This document shows, one piece after another, positions 1-5,895 of a DNA stretch of 5,941 nt. Each line of letters opens with the position of its first letter. Within the stretch, counting starts at the first letter, position 1. Source of the DNA: a bacterium. Lineage in GTDB: Bacteria > Bacillota > Clostridia > Oscillospirales > Acutalibacteraceae. The notes beneath the pieces were generated by a model, which was not told the DNA's origin, searched no databases, and saw nothing but the letters and a program-made list of their open reading frames with translations. The stretch lies in the NCBI GenBank assembly GCA_020626545.1, contig JAHKZS010000024.1, positions 1-5,941 of the forward strand, written 5' to 3'. The translations under genes were made by a program, and so were the position numbers.

Positions 1-1080
1 TATATTATTTGATACCAAAAACCCTTTAGGCGTAAAGCTTAAAGTATTGTTTTTGTACTCTGTAAAACCTGAGTTTGTATATAATTCAATTTTTTTGAAA
101 AAGTCTTTGGAAAGTTTTCCGAAGGCTTTTTCATATTCTCCAATATTTAAACCCTTTTTAAGCCTAAGTTTAAGCATAATAAATTCTTCTTTATCTCCGC
201 CCAAACCTTCGTCGATAATTATATCGTTCTTAAAATCCTCGATACTTCTATCGTAGTAAAATCTTTTACCGTCTATAAAGGAGTGTGCCGCGGGACCTAT
301 ACCGAGATATTCGTCTAAATTCCAGTATTTTAAATTATGTTTGCTTTCGTATCCTTTAACCGCAAAGTTAGATATTTCGTACTGAACAAAACCATTCTTA
401 TTTAGATAATTTACTGTTTTAAGATAAAAATTCGATGTGGTTTCATCGTCAGGGAAGTTATATCTATCTCTGTTTTTATAATAAAATGTATTCTCCTCAA
501 GTTTTAAGATATATGAAGAAATATGTTTAACACCTGAGTTTGCTATAAATTCAAGTGTTTTAATCAGGCTTTCATCTGTTTGGTTAGAAATTCCGAGCAT
601 TACGTCAAGCGAAATATTATCTATTCCGGCGTTTTTAGAGAGATAAATTGTATCGACTACATCTTTAAGACTGTGAATTCTTCCGAGTTGTTTAAGCTCA
701 TTTTTATCGGCGGACTGAAGTCCGATTGAAATTCTGTTAACTCCGACAGAATATAGATTTTCAAAATCAAGATGTTTAGCTGACTCGGGATTAACTTCTA
801 TAGTTATTTCAGATTTTTCATCCACATCAAAACAATTTTTAATGCATTTAATTATATCAGCTATATTTTTATCACCGATCAGGCTTGGAGTTCCGCCGCC
901 GAAATAGATTGTATCAACAGGTTTATCAATCTTTTTGCCCCAGTTTATAATTTTATCTGTTAAAATCTTTAAATAGTTTTTATATTCCGTATCGTTTCCG
1001 CACTTACTAAAAAAATCGCAGTACGGACATTTACTGCGACAATAGGGTATATGTATATAGATTCCGATTGAATTACTCAT
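1..1080 (-). CDS. hemW: HemW, radical SAM heme chaperone (3' end cut by window edge)
   Basis: This minus-strand reading frame is open for 360 codons from ATG at 1080 to the window edge. The cluster motif C14-x3-C18-x2-C21 lies in the context HIPYCRSKCPYCDF, and GGGTPS is at residues 61-66. EVNPES (95-100) and RISIGLQSAD (116-125) follow, and HNLKYW at 248-253 fits the HNxxYW motif of HemW. Residue 23 is Phe, where true coproporphyrinogen dehydrogenase HemN has a fourth Cys (CxxxCxxCxC), so this is HemW rather than HemN. HemW binds a [4Fe-4S] cluster, SAM and heme in the cytoplasm and is thought to pass heme to acceptor proteins. The last visible residues, TPKGFLVSN, match the family's C-terminal end, so probably only about ten residues or so are missing. 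GGAG at 1087-1090 lies six bases before the ATG and supports this start. It is transcribed away from prfC from its own promoter. Confidence 0.93.
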   Translation of the reverse strand, partial: MSNSIGIYIHIPYCRSKCPYCDFFSKCGNDTEYKNYLKILTDKIINWGKKIDKPVDTIYFGGGTPSLIGDKNIADIIKCIKNCFDVDEKSEITIEVNPESAKHLDFENLYSVGVNRISIGLQSADKNELKQLGRIHSLKDVVDTIYLSKNAGIDNISLDVMLGISNQTDESLIKTLEFIANSGVKHISSYILKLEENTFYYKNRDRYNFPDDETTSNFYLKTVNYLNKNGFVQYEISNFAVKGYESKHNLKYWNLDEYLGIGPAAHSFIDGKRFYYDRSIEDFKNDIIIDEGLGGDKEEFIMLKLRLKKGLNIGEYEKAFGKLSKDFFKKIELYTNSGFTEYKNNTLSFTPKGFLVSNNI

Positions 1081-1107
1081 TTTTTTCTCCAAAAAATCTT
1101 ATAAAAT

Positions 1108-1138
1108 GGGGTGAGGCAGAAACTTCTGTCTCTGCCCC
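1108..1138. repeat. Imperfect GC-rich hairpin in the hemW leader
   Basis: GGGG (1108-1111) pairs with CCCC (1135-1138). After a small internal loop (T1112 against TG 1133-1134), GAGGCAGA (1113-1120) pairs with TCTGTCTC (1125-1132) around the tetraloop AACT. Pair 1116/1129 is a tolerated G-U in plus-strand RNA but a C-A mismatch in minus-strand RNA. It lies inside the predicted 5' leader of hemW, where it is followed by a T-rich stretch before the ribosome binding site, so it could be a weak attenuator. It also resembles the short dispersed intergenic hairpins of Firmicutes. The structure is seen directly; its role is not known. Confidence 0.55.
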
Positions 1139-1181
1139 AAATTTGGAAGGTATATGAAAAAATAGGAAAAATCATTCTTTA

Positions 1182-1210
1182 TTACAATTATATTACAATA
1201 TTTTTACAAT
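1182..1210. repeat. Three TTACAAT direct repeats, 11-bp period
   Basis: The heptamer TTACAAT occurs exactly at 1182-1188, 1193-1199 and 1204-1210, with start-to-start distances of 11 and 11 bp, about one helical turn. On the minus strand this reads ATTGTAA three times across the spacer and -10 box of the hemW promoter. Such phased direct repeats are typical of binding sites for OmpR/PhoB-type response regulators; a protein bound here would cover the promoter. The repeats are seen directly and the binding role is inferred. The AT-rich base composition raises the chance of coincidence. Confidence 0.5.
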
Positions 1211-1218
1211 GTTGTCAA
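1190..1218 (-). promoter_or_regulatory. Sigma-A-type promoter of hemW
   Basis: Read on the minus strand, a perfect TTGACA -35 box (1218-1213) is followed by a 17-base spacer and TAATAT as -10 box (1195-1190). The downstream overlapping TATAAT would need a 20-base spacer and is less likely. Transcription would start near 1183, giving a leader of about 100 bases that contains the hairpin at 1108-1138. Confidence 0.75.
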
Positions 1219-1234
1219 GCCTATTTATATAATT

Positions 1235-1252
1235 ATTTTAACTTCTTAAAAT
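1235..1252. promoter_or_regulatory. AT-rich palindrome between divergent promoters
   Basis: ATTTTAA (1235-1241) and TTAAAAT (1246-1252) are perfect inverted arms around the centre CTTC. The element sits almost exactly midway between the -35 boxes of hemW (1213-1218) and prfC (1266-1271). It could be an operator or an UP-like element serving both promoters, but AT-only arms arise easily by chance here. Confidence 0.25.
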
Positions 1253-1265
1253 TTCTTTTTATTTA

Positions 1266-1295
1266 TTGACATATACAAGCTAAAAATAGTAAAAT
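1266..1295 (+). promoter_or_regulatory. Sigma-A-type promoter of the prfC operon
   Basis: TTGACA (1266-1271) is followed by an 18-base spacer and TAAAAT (1290-1295). A start near 1302 would leave a leader of only about 20 bases, which holds the AGGAGG ribosome binding site at 1312-1317, five bases before the prfC ATG. The -10 hexamer is identical to the one in front of scfA. Confidence 0.75.
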
Positions 1296-1322
1296 ACTAA
1301 TGTTTGGATTCAGGAGGATTTT

Positions 1323-2903
1323 ATGGATAATTTAAAACAAGAGATAGACAAAAGAAGAACCTTTGCGATTATATCGCATCCTGACGCGGGTAAGACTACT
1401 CTTACCGAAAAACTTCTTCTGTACGGAGGAGCGATTAACCTTGCCGGCTCGGTTAAAGGAAAAAGAACCGCTAAGCACGCGGTTTCCGACTGGATGGAAA
1501 TAGAAAAACAGAGAGGTATTTCCGTTACTTCTTCTGTATTACAGTTTAAATACGACGGATATTGTATTAATATTCTGGATACGCCCGGACATCAGGACTT
1601 CTCTGAGGATACTTACCGCACATTGATGGCTGCCGACTCGGCGGTAATGGTTATCGACGCTTCTAAGGGCGTTGAGAATCAGACTAAAAAGCTTTTTAAA
1701 GTATGTGTAATGCGCCATATTCCGATTATCACGTTTATTAATAAGATGGATAGAGACGCTCAAAGTCCGTTTGACTTGCTTGAGGATATTGAAACTGTTC
1801 TCGGAATAAACACATGCCCTATGAACTGGCCTATAGGTTCCGGTAAAGAATTTAAGGGAGTTTACGATAGAGAGACTAAATCTGTACTTTCTTTTACCGC
1901 TAATAACGGTCAAAAGGAAGTCGAGGAAGAAATTATCCCTATCGACGATAGTAGACTTGATGAATTACTTGAAGATAAAAAACAGGATTTAATCGACGAA
2001 ATAGAGCTGCTCGACGGAGCAGGGGACGAGTTTGATTTAGAAAAGGTTAGAAACGGCTCGTTAACACCGGTGTTCTTCGGTTCAGCGTTAACCAACTTCG
2101 GTGTACAGCCGTTCTTAGAGCAGTTCTTAAAGCTTACTCCTTCGCCTACTCCCAGAGAAACCGAGGACGGAATAGTGGAAACTGATTCTGATTTTTCGGC
2201 GTTTGTATTTAAGATTCAGGCTAATATGAACAAAGCTCACCGTGACAGAATCGCGTTTATGAGAATCTGTTCGGGTAAGTTTGAAAAAGATATGGACGTC
2301 TATCATATGCAGGGAAATAAAAAAATGCGCCTATCTCAGCCTCAGCAGATTATGGCTCAGGAAAGAGAAGTTATCGACGAAGCGTACGCGGGTGATATTA
2401 TCGGCGTATTTGACCCAGGTATATTTATGATCGGCGATACAATTTGTACCGCTAAACATAAAGTAAAATATAAAGGTATTCCAACTTTCGCGCCTGAGCA
2501 TTTCTGCCTTGTAAGACAAAAGGATACTATGAAGCGTAAGCAGTTTATAAAAGGCATTAATCAGATTGCCCAGGAGGGTGCTATTCAGATTTTCCAAGAA
2601 CTCGATGCAGGTATGGAGGAAGTTATAGTAGGAGTAGTAGGCGTGCTTCAATTCGACGTATTAAAGTACAGGCTCGAAAATGAGTACAACTGCGAGATTA
2701 TTATGGAAAACCTTCCCTTTGAGTTCATACGCTGGATTCTGAATGATGATTTAGATCCTAAACAGCTCGATTTAGCTTCCGATACAAAACGTGTTCAAGA
2801 CTTAAAGGGTAACAAACTCCTGTTATTTACAAGTTACTGGAGTATAGACTGGGCGCTTGACCACAATAAAGAATTGAGATTGCAGGAATTCGGTAACGCT
2901 TAA
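1323..2903 (+). CDS. prfC: Peptide chain release factor 3 (RF3)
   Basis: RF3 is a cytoplasmic GTPase that removes RF1 or RF2 from the ribosome after peptide release and contributes to post-peptidyl-transfer quality control. The 526-residue product has the usual family length. G motifs appear in order: P-loop SHPDAGKTT (18-26), QRGISVTSS switch I region (63-71), DTPGHQDF (86-93), NKMD (140-143) and GSA (253-255). The stretch from there to the C-terminus fits RF3 domains II and III. The segment KRTAKHAVSDWMEIEKQRG before switch I is typical of RF3 and separates it from EF-G. The start is fixed by AGGAGG at 1312-1317 and by the N-terminal match to the family. It is the first gene of an operon: its TAA overlaps the ATG of the next gene by one base. 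I see no frameshift or missing catalytic residue. Confidence 0.96.
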   Translation: MDNLKQEIDKRRTFAIISHPDAGKTTLTEKLLLYGGAINLAGSVKGKRTAKHAVSDWMEIEKQRGISVTSSVLQFKYDGYCINILDTPGHQDFSEDTYRTLMAADSAVMVIDASKGVENQTKKLFKVCVMRHIPIITFINKMDRDAQSPFDLLEDIETVLGINTCPMNWPIGSGKEFKGVYDRETKSVLSFTANNGQKEVEEEIIPIDDSRLDELLEDKKQDLIDEIELLDGAGDEFDLEKVRNGSLTPVFFGSALTNFGVQPFLEQFLKLTPSPTPRETEDGIVETDSDFSAFVFKIQANMNKAHRDRIAFMRICSGKFEKDMDVYHMQGNKKMRLSQPQQIMAQEREVIDEAYAGDIIGVFDPGIFMIGDTICTAKHKVKYKGIPTFAPEHFCLVRQKDTMKRKQFIKGINQIAQEGAIQIFQELDAGMEEVIVGVVGVLQFDVLKYRLENEYNCEIIMENLPFEFIRWILNDDLDPKQLDLASDTKRVQDLKGNKLLLFTSYWSIDWALDHNKELRLQEFGNA

Positions 2904-4231
2904 TGTTGTACGATAAGCTTAAGGATAATAGAAGAATCCCTTTTCATATGCCGGGACATAAAAGAAATACAACTCTTTTAGGCTCTAATTTTCCGTATAA
3001 TATAGATATTACAGAGATAGAAGGCTTCGATAATCTGCATAGTCCCGAGGGGTTAATAAAAAATATAGAAAATAAAGCTAAGAAGATTTATAACAGCGAT
3101 AATTCTTTCTTGCTGGTAAACGGATCAACTGTTGGTGTTTTAGCGGGTATAGCTACAGTGCTTAAACGCGGAGATACCGCGTTAATAGCAAGAAACTGTC
3201 ACAAATCTGTATATAACGCAATTGAACTTATCGGCGGTGAAGTTGAATATATTTTACCTGATACAGACGAGTACGGTATTTTTAAATGTATTGATAATTC
3301 TATATTAGAATTAAAAATATCGCGAATTAATCCTAAATTAATTGTCGTTACTTCGCCTACTTACGAGGGAGTTAATTCTGATATTAAAGGTATCTTTGAT
3401 ATTGCTCATAAATACAATATACCTGTATTAGTTGACGCGGCTCACGGCGCACATATTACAGACTATGTTAAATACGCCGATATTACTATTATGAGCTTGC
3501 ATAAAACCTTGCCCGCTTTAACTCAGTGTGCTTTAGCTCATATTAACGGTAATTTAGTTAGCGCTGAGGATTTTAGAATTAAATTATCAGTTTTTGAAAC
3601 CTCAAGCCCTTCGTATGTTCTTATGGCTTCGATTGAAAATTGTCTTGATTTTATGGTTAAGAACGTAAAGCTTTTTGGGAAGTTTGCCGAAGAAAAAAGT
3701 AAGTTAAAAAATAACTTGAGCGATTTAAAATATCTTAAAGCTGTTGAATACGATGATATTACAAAGCTTGTTGTTTTTACGGGATATTCTAATATTAGCG
3801 GTATAGAGCTTTCTGATATACTTAGAAATGAATATAATATCGAAGTTGAAATGGCATGTAAAGACTATGTTGTTTTAATATTCAGCGTTTGTGATAGTTT
3901 TGTTAATTATAAAACTCTTGAAAACGCTTTAAAAGATATTGATTCAAGTTTATATTTTTCCGAATTTGATAAATGTTTAAGTTACGAGCTTCCAAAAAAA
4001 ACTTGTAATTTTAATATTGCAAATAAAGAATTAATAGATTTTAAAAATTCAAAAGATCGAGTTTGCGCCGAATTCATATGGGCTTATCCGCCGGGAATCC
4101 CGTTGTTGACACCCGGCGAGGTTATTACTCAATCTGAAATTGATTATATTTTAAATCAGATTAAAAGTAATGTTAATATTCAAAGTACCCGAAATAAACT
4201 ACCTGAGATTATTTACGTTAAGTGTTTATAA
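2903..4231 (+). CDS. Orn/Lys/Arg decarboxylase-family PLP enzyme
   Basis: This is a 442-residue fold-type I PLP enzyme of the group of basic amino acid decarboxylases that includes Bacillus SpeA and YaaO. It begins with the diagnostic PFHMPGHKRN (13-22). NGSTVGVLAG (73-82) is the phosphate-binding region, VDAAHGAHI (177-185) supplies Asp178 and His181 for the cofactor, and SLHKTLPAL (198-206) contains Lys201, the expected Schiff-base lysine. ETSSPSYVLMASIE (232-245) and WAYPPGIPLLTPGE (393-406) are also family hallmarks. The likely reaction is decarboxylation of lysine, arginine or ornithine to a diamine or agmatine; the substrate cannot be read from the sequence. It is shorter than the roughly 480-490 residues usual for this subgroup, mostly at the C-terminus, and has DAAHGAH where many relatives have DEAHGAH. 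Its ATG overlaps the prfC stop as TAATG; the nearest Shine-Dalgarno-like AGGA (2884-2887) is 15 bases away, so translation is probably coupled. No terminator follows it. Confidence 0.88.
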   Translation: MLYDKLKDNRRIPFHMPGHKRNTTLLGSNFPYNIDITEIEGFDNLHSPEGLIKNIENKAKKIYNSDNSFLLVNGSTVGVLAGIATVLKRGDTALIARNCHKSVYNAIELIGGEVEYILPDTDEYGIFKCIDNSILELKISRINPKLIVVTSPTYEGVNSDIKGIFDIAHKYNIPVLVDAAHGAHITDYVKYADITIMSLHKTLPALTQCALAHINGNLVSAEDFRIKLSVFETSSPSYVLMASIENCLDFMVKNVKLFGKFAEEKSKLKNNLSDLKYLKAVEYDDITKLVVFTGYSNISGIELSDILRNEYNIEVEMACKDYVVLIFSVCDSFVNYKTLENALKDIDSSLYFSEFDKCLSYELPKKTCNFNIANKELIDFKNSKDRVCAEFIWAYPPGIPLLTPGEVITQSEIDYILNQIKSNVNIQSTRNKLPEIIYVKCL

Positions 4232-4250
4232 CAAGTTGACATTACTTGTT
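4230..4250. promoter_or_regulatory. Inverted repeat over the scfA -35 box, candidate operator
   Basis: AACAAGT (4230-4236) and ACTTGTT (4244-4250) are perfect 7-base inverted arms separated by seven bases. The element covers the whole -35 hexamer of the scfA promoter (4236-4241) and begins inside the stop codon of the upstream gene. A repressor bound here would block the promoter. As RNA it would form only a weak hairpin, with no proper U-tract, so a terminator is less likely. The role is inferred. Confidence 0.4.
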
Positions 4251-4264
4251 TATTATGATAAAAT
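4236..4264 (+). promoter_or_regulatory. Sigma-A-type promoter of scfA
   Basis: TTGACA (4236-4241), a 17-base spacer and TAAAAT (4259-4264) make a near-consensus promoter starting five bases after the decarboxylase stop codon. It allows the precursor peptide to be expressed strongly and independently of the prfC operon. Confidence 0.78.
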
Positions 4265-4277
4265 TTATACATAAACT

Positions 4278-4284
4278 AAGGAGG
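4278..4284 (+). promoter_or_regulatory. Ribosome binding site that sets the scfA start
   Basis: AAGGAGG lies nine bases before ATG 4294. An upstream in-frame ATG at 4246 has no such site and falls between the -35 and -10 boxes of the scfA promoter, so transcripts from that promoter would not contain it. Confidence 0.85.
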
Positions 4285-4293
4285 TTCTATATT

Positions 4294-4446
4294 ATGAAAA
4301 GAATTCAGACTATCGAAACTCGCGATTTAAAGAAAAGCACAGTTGAAGGCGGCTGCGGTGAATGCCAGACTTCTTGTCAGTCTGCTTGCAAAACTTCATG
4401 CGGCGTTGCTAATCAGCAGTGCGAAAAGTGCTTAAACGAAGAGTAA
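4294..4446 (+). CDS. scfA: SCIFF ranthipeptide precursor with seven cysteines
   Basis: This 50-residue peptide belongs to the SCIFF (six cysteines in forty-five residues) family. It has a Cys-free leader, MKRIQTIETRDLKKSTVEGG (1-20), and a Cys-rich core: C21, C24, C28, C32, C36 and C43, with the family signature CQTSCQSACKTSC at 24-36. There is a seventh Cys at 46, forming C43-E-K-C46. Position 37, next to C36, is Gly; in the characterised SCIFF peptides, as I recall them, this is the Thr that receives the thioether from C32. The peptide is the expected substrate of the radical SAM maturase encoded just downstream. Mature SCIFF peptides have been proposed as signalling molecules in solventogenic clostridia, but their general role is unsettled. 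The gene has its own promoter, a strong ribosome binding site and a terminator 18 bases after its stop, which together suggest high expression of a short message. Confidence 0.93.
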   Translation: MKRIQTIETRDLKKSTVEGGCGECQTSCQSACKTSCGVANQQCEKCLNEE

Positions 4447-4464
4447 TAATTACTAAGGATTTCT

Positions 4465-4505
4465 GCCGTTTTCGCTTTTGCGTAAAACGGCTTTTCCTTT
4501 TATTT
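4465..4505 (+). terminator. Intrinsic terminator between scfA and scfB
   Basis: GCCGTTTT (4465-4472) pairs with AAAACGGC (4484-4491). Inside it CGC (4473-4475) pairs with GCG (4480-4482) around a TTTT loop, with T4483 bulged. The T-rich tract TTTTCCTTTTATTT follows at 4492-4505. The hairpin has the T-tract on the plus-strand side only. It should stop most transcripts after scfA while some read on into scfB, for which I see no separate promoter. Confidence 0.85.
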
Positions 4506-4519
4506 GAATAATATTTTAG

Positions 4520-4524
4520 AAGGG
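4520..4524 (+). promoter_or_regulatory. Ribosome binding site that sets the scfB start
   Basis: AAGGG lies six bases before ATG 4531. An in-frame TTG at 4504 overlaps the T-tract of the terminator and has no ribosome binding site, so it is not the start. Confidence 0.75.
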
Positions 4525-4530
4525 TTAGAA

Positions 4531-5895
4531 ATGGTACATCAGTTTAAACTTAATAATCATAATATCGTTTTGGATGTTTTCAGCGGTTCTGTTCATGTTG
4601 TTGACGACGTCGCTTACGATATTATTTCTATGTATAAGGATAACGATATAAATACTATTTATAAAGAGATTCAGTCCAAATATTCCGATGTAACTCGTGA
4701 AGATATAGACGACTGTATTTCCGATATAAATGAACTTGAGGAGAGCGGTAAACTTTTTACCGAGGACGAGTACTCTGATTTAGCGTTTGATTTTAAGAAG
4801 CGTAATACCGTTATTAAGGCTTTGTGTTTACATATTGCCCATACTTGTAACCTTAACTGTGAGTATTGTTTCGCAAGTCAGGGTAAATACCACGGCGAGC
4901 GGGCTTTAATGAGTTTAGAGGTCGGAAAAAGAGCGATTGACTTTTTAATAGAAAACAGCGGTAAAAGGCATAATCTGGAGGTTGACTTCTTCGGCGGTGA
5001 ACCTCTTATGAATTTTGATGTTGTAAAAGGTATTGTTGAGTACGCACGTTCTATCGAAAAGAAATACGATAAGAATTTCAGATTCACTCTAACGACTAAC
5101 GGAGTGCTTGTTGACGACGAAGTTATAGATTTCGCGAATAAAGAGTGTCATAATGTAGTGCTTAGCCTTGACGGCAGAAAAGAGATTCACGATAATTTAA
5201 GAAAAACAATCAACGGTCAGGGCAGTTACGATACTATAGTTCCGAAATTTCAGCATTTTGTCGAGCGTAGAGGCAATAAGGGCTATTATGTTCGAGGTAC
5301 TTTTACTCACAATAATGTAGATTTTACGAACGATATTTTTCATATGGCAGATTTAGGTTTTACTGAATTATCTATGGAGCCTGTTGTTTGCGCTCCGAAC
5401 GATCCCTACGCTCTTACCGAGGAGGATTTACCTGTTTTATATGAGCAGTACGAAATATTAGCTAAGGAAATGCTCAAGCGTGAAAAAGAGGGTATACCGA
5501 TTACTTTCTATCATTATATGATTGATTTAAAGAGCGGTCCTTGTATTTATAAAAGAATTTCAGGCTGCGGTTCGGGATGTGAATATTTCGCTGTAACACC
5601 TTGGGGAGATTTGTATCCCTGCCACCAATTCGTCGGCGACGATAAATACCTTATGGGCGATATTTGGAAAGGTATTGTAAATACCGAGAAACAAAACGAG
5701 TTTAAGCTATGTAACGCTTACGCGCGCCCCGAGTGCAAGGATTGCTGGGCTAAGCTTTACTGTAGCGGAGGCTGCGCGGCTAACGCTTACCATGCTACAG
5801 GCTCAATTAACGGAATTTATGAGTACGGTTGTAAGCTGTTTAAAAAGCGTATAGAATGCGCTATTATGATGCAGGTTGAGAAAAGTTTAAAATAA
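4531..5895 (+). CDS. scfB: SCIFF maturase, thioether-forming radical SAM/SPASM enzyme
   Basis: From ATG 4531 the product is 454 residues, the usual length for SCIFF maturases of the CteB/Tte1186 type. Residues 1 to about 90, starting MVHQFKLNNHNIVLDVFSGS, are the region that carries the RiPP recognition element in this family and would bind the ScfA leader. The radical SAM core has C106-x3-C110-x2-C113 in HTCNLNCEYCFA and GGEP at 155-158. The C-terminal part is SPASM-like: C346-x12-G359-x4-C364, then C394, then C402-x2-C405-x5-C411-x3-C415 and C434, enough ligands for two auxiliary [4Fe-4S] clusters. The enzyme cleaves SAM reductively and joins a Cys sulfur to a carbon of another residue in the peptide. 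It acts in the cytoplasm under anaerobic conditions. It follows scfA by 84 bases, across a terminator. All expected cluster cysteines are present, so it appears intact. Confidence 0.95.
   Translation: MVHQFKLNNHNIVLDVFSGSVHVVDDVAYDIISMYKDNDINTIYKEIQSKYSDVTREDIDDCISDINELEESGKLFTEDEYSDLAFDFKKRNTVIKALCLHIAHTCNLNCEYCFASQGKYHGERALMSLEVGKRAIDFLIENSGKRHNLEVDFFGGEPLMNFDVVKGIVEYARSIEKKYDKNFRFTLTTNGVLVDDEVIDFANKECHNVVLSLDGRKEIHDNLRKTINGQGSYDTIVPKFQHFVERRGNKGYYVRGTFTHNNVDFTNDIFHMADLGFTELSMEPVVCAPNDPYALTEEDLPVLYEQYEILAKEMLKREKEGIPITFYHYMIDLKSGPCIYKRISGCGSGCEYFAVTPWGDLYPCHQFVGDDKYLMGDIWKGIVNTEKQNEFKLCNAYARPECKDCWAKLYCSGGCAANAYHATGSINGIYEYGCKLFKKRIECAIMMQVEKSLK

Noticed and set aside
47..256. Plus-strand 69-codon reading frame at the left edge
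   Set aside because: It is antisense to hemW, is low-complexity (Ser, Leu, Phe, Pro rich) and has no ribosome binding site. The minus-strand HemW frame explains the region.
1..1080. Annotation of the left gene as HemN, oxygen-independent coproporphyrinogen dehydrogenase
   Set aside because: The motif is CxxxCxxCDF without the fourth Cys of HemN, and HNLKYW at 248-253 is the heme-binding motif of HemW.
1539..2651. Several minus-strand reading frames of 61-124 codons opposite prfC
   Set aside because: They lie wholly inside the well-conserved RF3 gene, have no recognisable motifs, and one is a serine-rich run reflecting the acidic codons of RF3 on the other strand.
4246..4293. Upstream in-frame ATG giving a 66-residue SCIFF precursor
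   Set aside because: It lies between the -35 and -10 boxes of the scfA promoter and lacks a ribosome binding site. ATG 4294 has AAGGAGG at the right distance and the family's usual N-terminus.
4504..4530. TTG start adding nine residues to the SCIFF maturase
   Set aside because: The TTG overlaps the terminator T-tract and has no ribosome binding site; ATG 4531 has AAGGG six bases upstream and begins with the usual family N-terminus.
4878..5087. Minus-strand 69-codon frame inside scfB
   Set aside because: It is antisense to the radical SAM core, without motifs or a ribosome binding site.
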